Source: Trueperaceae bacterium (GTDB lineage Bacteria > Deinococcota > Deinococci > Deinococcales > Trueperaceae). Taken from it: DNA of 64,000 nucleotides. The notes beneath the pieces are model-generated. The model was not told the DNA's origin. It worked only from the letters and a program-made list of their open reading frames with translations, and made no database searches. Shown here one piece after another: positions 56,984 to 64,000 of this stretch. The stretch covers positions 1,369,633 through 1,433,632 of the forward strand of contig CP070651.1 of assembly GCA_020354625.1 (NCBI GenBank), given 5' to 3'. How positions within the stretch are numbered: position 1 is the first letter of the stretch; each line of letters opens with the position of its first letter. Position numbers and translations under genes: made by a program.

Positions 56984-57730
56984 GTGCACGAATTGCTAGG
57001 CGATCTTCAGCACCGCCCTTTCCCGATTCCAGCTAGGCCGTGGGTGCTCAGCATGCATTGGTTCAACTTGTTGTTTATGCATTGGCCCCTGCCGGTGGCG
57101 GCGCTACGCGAATACATCCCGGCGAGTCTCGAGATCGACACGTTTGAGAATTCCGCCTGGTTGGGCCTGGTCCCTTTCGAAATGCGCAAGGTCCGCCCTC
57201 GCTACCTACCCAGTATCTCTGGTCTATCGACCTTCCCAGAGCTGAATCTTCGCACCTATGTCCGCTTCCAAGGGTGCCCCGGCGTGTGGTTCTTTAGCCT
57301 CGACGCCGGGAATCCAGTAGCCGTCCGTTTGGCTCGAGCCACCTTTTTCCTGCCCTATTTCGATGCTGCCATGGGCCATCATCGTGTCGACCATGTATCG
57401 ACGTTCAAGAGCGTTCGAACCCACAAGAGATCGAGCGCTGCCAGTTTCGAGGCGCGATATCGTCCCGTCGGTCCGATCAGAAGAGCCGTTCCCGGAAGCG
57501 TTGAGCACTTTCTTACCGAACGGTACTGTTTCTTTAGCGCCGATCGGAACTCTCGGATCTACCGCTGCGATGTGCATCATAGACCGTGGCCGTTACAATC
57601 TGCTGAGGCCGACGTCTCTCTCAATCGTATGGGGCAACAGATTGCGATTCAACTCCCCGAGGTGGCCCCTTTGTTGCACTATGCTGAGAACTTGGCCGTA
57701 CTCGGTTGGTGGCCCGAGCGGCTCGGGTAA
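56984..57730 (+). CDS. DUF2071 (YqjF-like) protein
   Basis: The 248-residue protein starts at a GTG and shows the DUF2071 pattern: MHWFNLLFMHWPLPVAALREYIPASLEIDTFENSAWLGLVPFEMRKVRPR, then LNLRTYVRFQGCPGVWFFSLDAGNPVAVRLARATFFLPYFDAAM, and HFLTERYCFF near residue 172. The family is related to acetoacetate decarboxylase-like folds but has no settled function. No signal peptide is seen. The neighbours give no clue. Confidence 0.82.
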   Translation: MHELLGDLQHRPFPIPARPWVLSMHWFNLLFMHWPLPVAALREYIPASLEIDTFENSAWLGLVPFEMRKVRPRYLPSISGLSTFPELNLRTYVRFQGCPGVWFFSLDAGNPVAVRLARATFFLPYFDAAMGHHRVDHVSTFKSVRTHKRSSAASFEARYRPVGPIRRAVPGSVEHFLTERYCFFSADRNSRIYRCDVHHRPWPLQSAEADVSLNRMGQQIAIQLPEVAPLLHYAENLAVLGWWPERLG

Positions 57731-57883
57731 CGGCTTCACAACCCTATCTCCAGAATTGATACGGAACTCCGATCCCTATTTTGTGATATTTTTCACTGTT
57801 TTCGGTTGGGATGGTGGTGCATTGTAGAGATAGTCTCAAAATATAGGCATGACGGTCGCTGTTGAGAGAAAGCGGGATGCGAG

Positions 57884-58090
57884 ATGACCCCTATTGAACA
57901 TCGCCAAGCCTTTGATCAGTTACAGATGGGTGCGGTCTATTACTGTGAAATTGGGGATACACAAGGCCTCGAGGACGTGCGGCAGGATCTCGTGCGACTT
58001 GCCGGAACCTGTCCCGAGCTGGCTGTTGCTGTGCGAGCGCTTTTGAAGTCGATAGTGCCGTCGCGAAAAGAACCGGCCCCTATCGCTTGA
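57884..58090 (+). CDS. Short hypothetical protein
   Basis: A 68-residue open frame begins with ATG after GCGGGATGCGAG, without a clear Shine-Dalgarno sequence or -10 box. The product (MTPIEHRQAFDQLQMGAVYYCEIGDTQGLEDVRQDLVRL and so on) looks like an ordinary soluble helical protein in composition. It matches no family I know. It is the only candidate between the DUF2071 gene and the channel gene; the 231 bases after it (58091-58321) show nothing. Confidence 0.4.
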   Translation: MTPIEHRQAFDQLQMGAVYYCEIGDTQGLEDVRQDLVRLAGTCPELAVAVRALLKSIVPSRKEPAPIA

Positions 58091-58321
58091 CGTATTTGCA
58101 CCCTGGAACCCTTTGTTGGGCGTTACGCCCCCTAAGATCCCTTCAGTTGAAACCACTGCTCAACGATCGTTGTTTCGATCATTGTTGCCTTCGTATGCCA
58201 CGCTTCTTGTTGGGCAGAGCGCAGCCGTGCCAACAAACGGGAACCCGTATCATCTGGACCTGTGCCAAAAAAGCGAGTCGGCAACGGTTTCGAGCCGATC
58301 GTTACCGTCCAGAATATTCTT

Positions 58322-59122
58322 TCAGAGCTCGGTTCCGCAGTACTTGCAGTAGGACGCCTCGGTATCGTGTCCTGCTTTGCCACAACCTGGACAGAGCTGG
58401 TGGTCACTGCTCGGTTGCGTCGCTCGGGAGATCTCGCTGGTGACGATCCCAGTCGGTACCGCGATGATCCCATAACCGATAATCATGACGATCGCTGATA
58501 GGAACTGACCGAGGGGTGTTTTTGGGGCGATGTCGCCATAGCCGACGGTGGTGAGCGTCACGACGGCCCAGTAGACGCTGACAGGGATATTGGCAAAACC
58601 GTTGTCTTCACCTTCGACCAGATACATCGCTGAGCCGATGATGATGACCAGAGCCAGAACAGCCACCAAGAAGACGATGATCTTGGCGCGGCTAGCACGG
58701 AGCGCCCTGACAAGGATGCTCGCTTCACCGAGGTACCGTACCAACTTGAGCACCCTGAATACCCTGAGAAGTCGCAGTGAACGGATCACGATAAAGTATT
58801 GGGTGCCGATGAAAAACAGGCTCAGGTAGCTCGGTATGATCGCAAGTAGGTCCACGAGGCCGTAGAACCCGGTCAGATAGCGGCGCCGGTTGTAGGCCAC
58901 GTAGATCCGCAGCCCGTACTCGATCGTAAAAAGACCCGTGAAGACCCACTCGAACGTTCGTAGAATGGACCCGAACGATAGGCGAATCGAGGCTACGCTT
59001 TCGAGCATGACCATAAGGACGCTGATCATGATCGACCATAAGAGCAGGATATCGAACAACCGAGCCGGGGGTGTATCGGTCTCGAAGATGATGTCGCCCA
59101 ACTGCTCCTTGAAGGGTGCCAT
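58322..59122 (-). CDS. Voltage-gated potassium channel with C-terminal zinc ribbon
   Basis: From the ATG at 59122 the protein has 266 residues. Six membrane helices are predicted: S1 near 22-42, S2 near 52-75, S3 near 85-105, an S4 with regularly spaced arginines (RSLRLLRVFRVLKLVR, 114-129), then S5, pore helix and S6. The selectivity filter TVGYGD is at 192-197. After S6 a short linker leads to a zinc ribbon with C244, C247, C259 and C262, not a usual part of bacterial Kv channels. TACGAT ends six bases before the start. An upstream ATG in the frame is unlikely. Confidence 0.88.
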   Translation of the reverse strand: MAPFKEQLGDIIFETDTPPARLFDILLLWSIMISVLMVMLESVASIRLSFGSILRTFEWVFTGLFTIEYGLRIYVAYNRRRYLTGFYGLVDLLAIIPSYLSLFFIGTQYFIVIRSLRLLRVFRVLKLVRYLGEASILVRALRASRAKIIVFLVAVLALVIIIGSAMYLVEGEDNGFANIPVSVYWAVVTLTTVGYGDIAPKTPLGQFLSAIVMIIGYGIIAVPTGIVTSEISRATQPSSDHQLCPGCGKAGHDTEASYCKYCGTEL

Positions 59123-59128
59123 GCCGTC

Positions 59129-59134
59129 ATCGTA
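59129..59134 (-). promoter_or_regulatory. -10 box TACGAT, potassium channel gene
   Basis: TACGAT on the minus strand ends six bases before the channel ATG; no Shine-Dalgarno sequence. Confidence 0.4.
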
Positions 59135-59252
59135 TCTTACTTTCGAGCGGAGAACTCTCTCGCCAAGGGCTCTTTTTTGGGTTGTGTCGGCTCTGCTCAC
59201 CTCACTTCGATGCACAGAACGTGGAAGCACCTGGCTGCTCTCGGTGGAGTGG

Positions 59253-59258
59253 TACCAT
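59253..59258 (+). promoter_or_regulatory. -10-like box TACCAT, metF-like gene
   Basis: TACCAT ends seven bases before the ATG at 59266. It is back to back with the channel promoter in a 143-base divergent gap. Confidence 0.35.
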
Positions 59259-59265
59259 CTCGAAC

Positions 59266-60003
59266 ATGCGTATTTCTGTAGAGCTCGTGCCCCGGAATAT
59301 TGAAAGCTTGCACGAGCAACTTGTGCAGGTCACGGACTATTGTCCCTCAGCTGATACCATCAATATCCCGGACGTGCTTCGCTTCGATCTTCGCAGCTGG
59401 CAAGCGTGTGCTCAAGCAAAACGTCTTTTCGAGCACGCCATCCCCCACATTCGGGCTATGGACGTCGATTTGAAGATTCCCTTGAAGCAGGGCCCTTATC
59501 TGCGTTCGCACGATATCCGCGAGGTGCTGGTGGTGACTGGGGACGCCCCGGTCGACATGAGCTACAAGGTCTACGGCTCGAGCGCCATCGACGTTATCAA
59601 GAAGCTGCGCCTGGAGTTGCCTGAGGTAAAGATCTACGCCGCGCTGGATCCCTACCGCCAGAGCTTTGTGGCCGAGCGTGACTACGCTCTACAGAAGCTC
59701 GAGGCGGGTGCAACCGGACTCTTCACACAACCCTTTTTCGATGTAAGGCTCATGGAGGTATATGCCGACCTCTTAGCGGGAATCGAGGTGTTTTGGGGGG
59801 TAACCAGCGTCACCAGTCCACGCTCGGCGCGCTACTGGAAGACGCGTAACAAGGTTTTTTTCCCCGCCTCGTTCGAACCGACCCTCGCCTGGAACCGCGC
59901 CTTGGCGCGAGATGCGCTTTCGTTTGTGAGAGAGCGGGATGCGAATATCTACTTCATGCCCATTCGTACCGATGTGAAGAGCTATCTGGAGGGAATCCTC
60001 TAG
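59266..60003 (+). CDS. Short methylenetetrahydrofolate reductase-like protein
   Basis: The 245-residue protein starts MRISVELVPRNIESLHEQL, where the Glu matches the N-terminal active-site Glu of MetF, and continues with INIPDVLRFDLRS, DMSYKVYGSSAIDVIKKLRLELPEVKIYAALDPYRQ, and KLEAGATGLFTQPFFDVRLM, the MetF barrel motif. It is about 45 residues shorter than usual MetF. It probably reduces methylenetetrahydrofolate to methyltetrahydrofolate for MetH, whose gene lies 1 kb away. The shortness leaves the cofactor (FAD) and partner open. Confidence 0.8.
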   Translation: MRISVELVPRNIESLHEQLVQVTDYCPSADTINIPDVLRFDLRSWQACAQAKRLFEHAIPHIRAMDVDLKIPLKQGPYLRSHDIREVLVVTGDAPVDMSYKVYGSSAIDVIKKLRLELPEVKIYAALDPYRQSFVAERDYALQKLEAGATGLFTQPFFDVRLMEVYADLLAGIEVFWGVTSVTSPRSARYWKTRNKVFFPASFEPTLAWNRALARDALSFVRERDANIYFMPIRTDVKSYLEGIL

Positions 60004-60112
60004 GTAATGGGTAAGCGGTAATGGGTAATGCGTGGTTGTTTACATGGGAGCGGCTGCACCCATGTGTTTCGAAAACACCCATTACTCATTACCCATCACT
60101 CATCACCTTTTC
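60003..60112. repeat. Inverted-repeat element, copy 5
   Basis: The left arm (GGTAATGGGTAAGCGGTAAT and on to 60034) and right arm (60077-60112, CACCCATTACTCATTACCCA) are inverted. The centre folds by ACATGGG with CCCATGT. It starts on the base after the metF-like stop codon and ends close to the terC stop, between convergent genes. Confidence 0.8.
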
Positions 60113-60162
60113 CGCCTTACCTGAAAGCAGACGAGCTCGATCGCGAACGTTCACTGTACCCG

Positions 60163-60903
60163 TCATTCTTTTATATACGGCTCGTGCAACTCGACCGGTG
60201 CCCGGGTCTTTTTGAGCTGCAAGTTGAGAACCTCGACAAAGACCGCAAAGCCCATGGCGAAGTAGATGTAGCCTTTGGGAATGTGCTGATCGAAGCTTTC
60301 GGCGACCAGAGACATGCCGATGAGCAGCAGAAAACTCAGGGCCAGCATCTTGACCGTCGGATGCTGTTCCACGAAGTTGCTGATCGGGCCGGCCGCAACG
60401 AGCATGATGACGACCGAAATAACCACGGCCGTGATCATGACCGCTAGGTGATCGGCCATGCCGATCGCCGTGATGACCGAGTCGAGCGAGAAGACGATGT
60501 CGAGCAGCAGGATCTGAAAGATGACGGCTGAGAATGCAGGGGGGATGCGGGCGCTGGCGTGCCCCTTTTCCCCTTCGAGCTTCTGGTGGATCTCGTGCGT
60601 GGCCTTGCCGAGTAGGAAAAGACCCCCTGCGAGGAGGATCAGATCTCTACCGGAGATCTCCTGTCCCAACAGTCCGAACAGGGGCTGGGTGAGGCTGATG
60701 ATGAAGCTCAACGAGAAGAGCAGGGCGATGCGCATGAACATGGCCAAGGCCAACCCCAAGGAGCGGGCCCGGCCCTGCTGGGCCTCGGGAAGCTTGCCCG
60801 AGAGGATGGAGATGAAAATGATGTTGTCGATACCCAGCACGATCTCGAGAACGGTAAGAGTGAAAAGGGCAATCCATGCTTCGGGTGTGGTAAGCCATTC
60901 CAT
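60163..60903 (-). CDS. TerC-family integral membrane protein
   Basis: The 246-residue protein has about seven helices and the TerC signatures LTVLEIVLGIDNIIFISILSGKLP near residue 20, LLLDIVFSLDSVITAIGMADH near residue 130, and IPKGYIYFAMGFAVFVEVLNL at the end. The paired Asp-containing helices resemble metal-ion transport or export. Family members influence tellurite resistance and manganese export; the role here is inferred. TATAAA ends seven bases before the ATG at 60903. The gene is convergent with the metF-like gene. Confidence 0.9.
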   Translation of the reverse strand: MEWLTTPEAWIALFTLTVLEIVLGIDNIIFISILSGKLPEAQQGRARSLGLALAMFMRIALLFSLSFIISLTQPLFGLLGQEISGRDLILLAGGLFLLGKATHEIHQKLEGEKGHASARIPPAFSAVIFQILLLDIVFSLDSVITAIGMADHLAVMITAVVISVVIMLVAAGPISNFVEQHPTVKMLALSFLLLIGMSLVAESFDQHIPKGYIYFAMGFAVFVEVLNLQLKKTRAPVELHEPYIKE

Positions 60904-60910
60904 GGCTGCC

Positions 60911-60916
60911 TTTATA
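60911..60916 (-). promoter_or_regulatory. -10 box TATAAA, terC
   Basis: TATAAA on the minus strand ends seven bases before the ATG at 60903, giving a predicted leaderless transcript just downstream of the metH stop. Confidence 0.45.
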
Positions 60917-60967
60917 CCGCACCTTCGAAGGGAGTCGTGCGAAACTTCTCGAGTTCTGGTTTGATAG

Positions 60968-64000
<3,033 letters not shown>

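Overview
The window looks like chromosomal DNA of a member of the Deinococcota (Deinococcus-Thermus), probably a mesophilic or marine Trueperaceae-like lineage. The grounds are: a complete 14-gene complex I operon in the Thermus nqo order; a NuoG that reads through the Thermus Nqo3 sequence almost collinearly; a carboxypeptidase Taq (M32); a CrtI-type phytoene desaturase; an LptB-like ABC protein beside a DUF3084 coiled-coil protein; and many genes whose start codon sits 5-8 bases behind a TANNNT -10 box with no Shine-Dalgarno sequence, the leaderless layout documented in Deinococcus. The genus is my inference; no rRNA is present to test it.

Layout. (1) 1-5.6 kb is accessory: a truncated lipoprotein gene, an unrecognised 461-residue protein (possibly a replication initiator) with a tandem 22-bp repeat beyond its 3' end, a MazEF-type toxin-antitoxin pair with a palindromic operator, a methyltransferase, an HTH antitoxin with a frameshifted PIN toxin, and a small lipoprotein. 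Two copies of one block, each decayed differently, bracket this region; the second ends in an intact tRNA-Val and the first in a tRNA 3' fragment. (2) 5.6-5.9 kb is a Lys-Glu-Val tRNA operon on the minus strand, with a near-consensus promoter and a hairpin terminator. (3) 6.1-20.6 kb is nuoA-N, tightly packed and mostly overlapping, followed by an HD-GYP response regulator. (4) 21.7-38.8 kb holds metabolic and stress genes: rhodanese, DinB, ndk, fabF, a methyltransferase, aspartate aminotransferase, a hydrolase-OsmC fusion, a MATE exporter, tryptophanase, TrhO, an MMPL exporter, cytochrome c, an aldehyde dehydrogenase and crtI. (5) 38.8-51.8 kb holds a small membrane protein, a DUF3179 protein, ahcY and mtnN (S-adenosylhomocysteine turnover), aceE-aceF (pyruvate dehydrogenase E1 and E2, without E3), lptB, a DUF3084 protein and a tandem UspA protein. 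(6) 52-64 kb holds a VOC protein, an SpoU methyltransferase divergent from a sulfurtransferase, tag, carboxypeptidase Taq, a DUF2071 protein, a voltage-gated K+ channel with a C-terminal zinc ribbon, a short metF, terC and metH, which runs off the right edge.

How the genes work together. The best-defined unit is respiration: complex I, with aceEF feeding acetyl-CoA and NADH. A second theme is the methyl cycle: metF and metH remake methionine, many methyltransferases in the window use S-adenosylmethionine, and ahcY and mtnN remove the S-adenosylhomocysteine they produce.

No clearly new multi-gene system was found. The most useful unexplained signals are the family of five intergenic inverted repeats built from short ATGGGTAAT/ATGGGTGAT-like units, the loss of all four N7 cluster cysteines in NuoG, the reciprocally decayed duplication at the tRNA-Val locus, and the high density of apparently leaderless genes.
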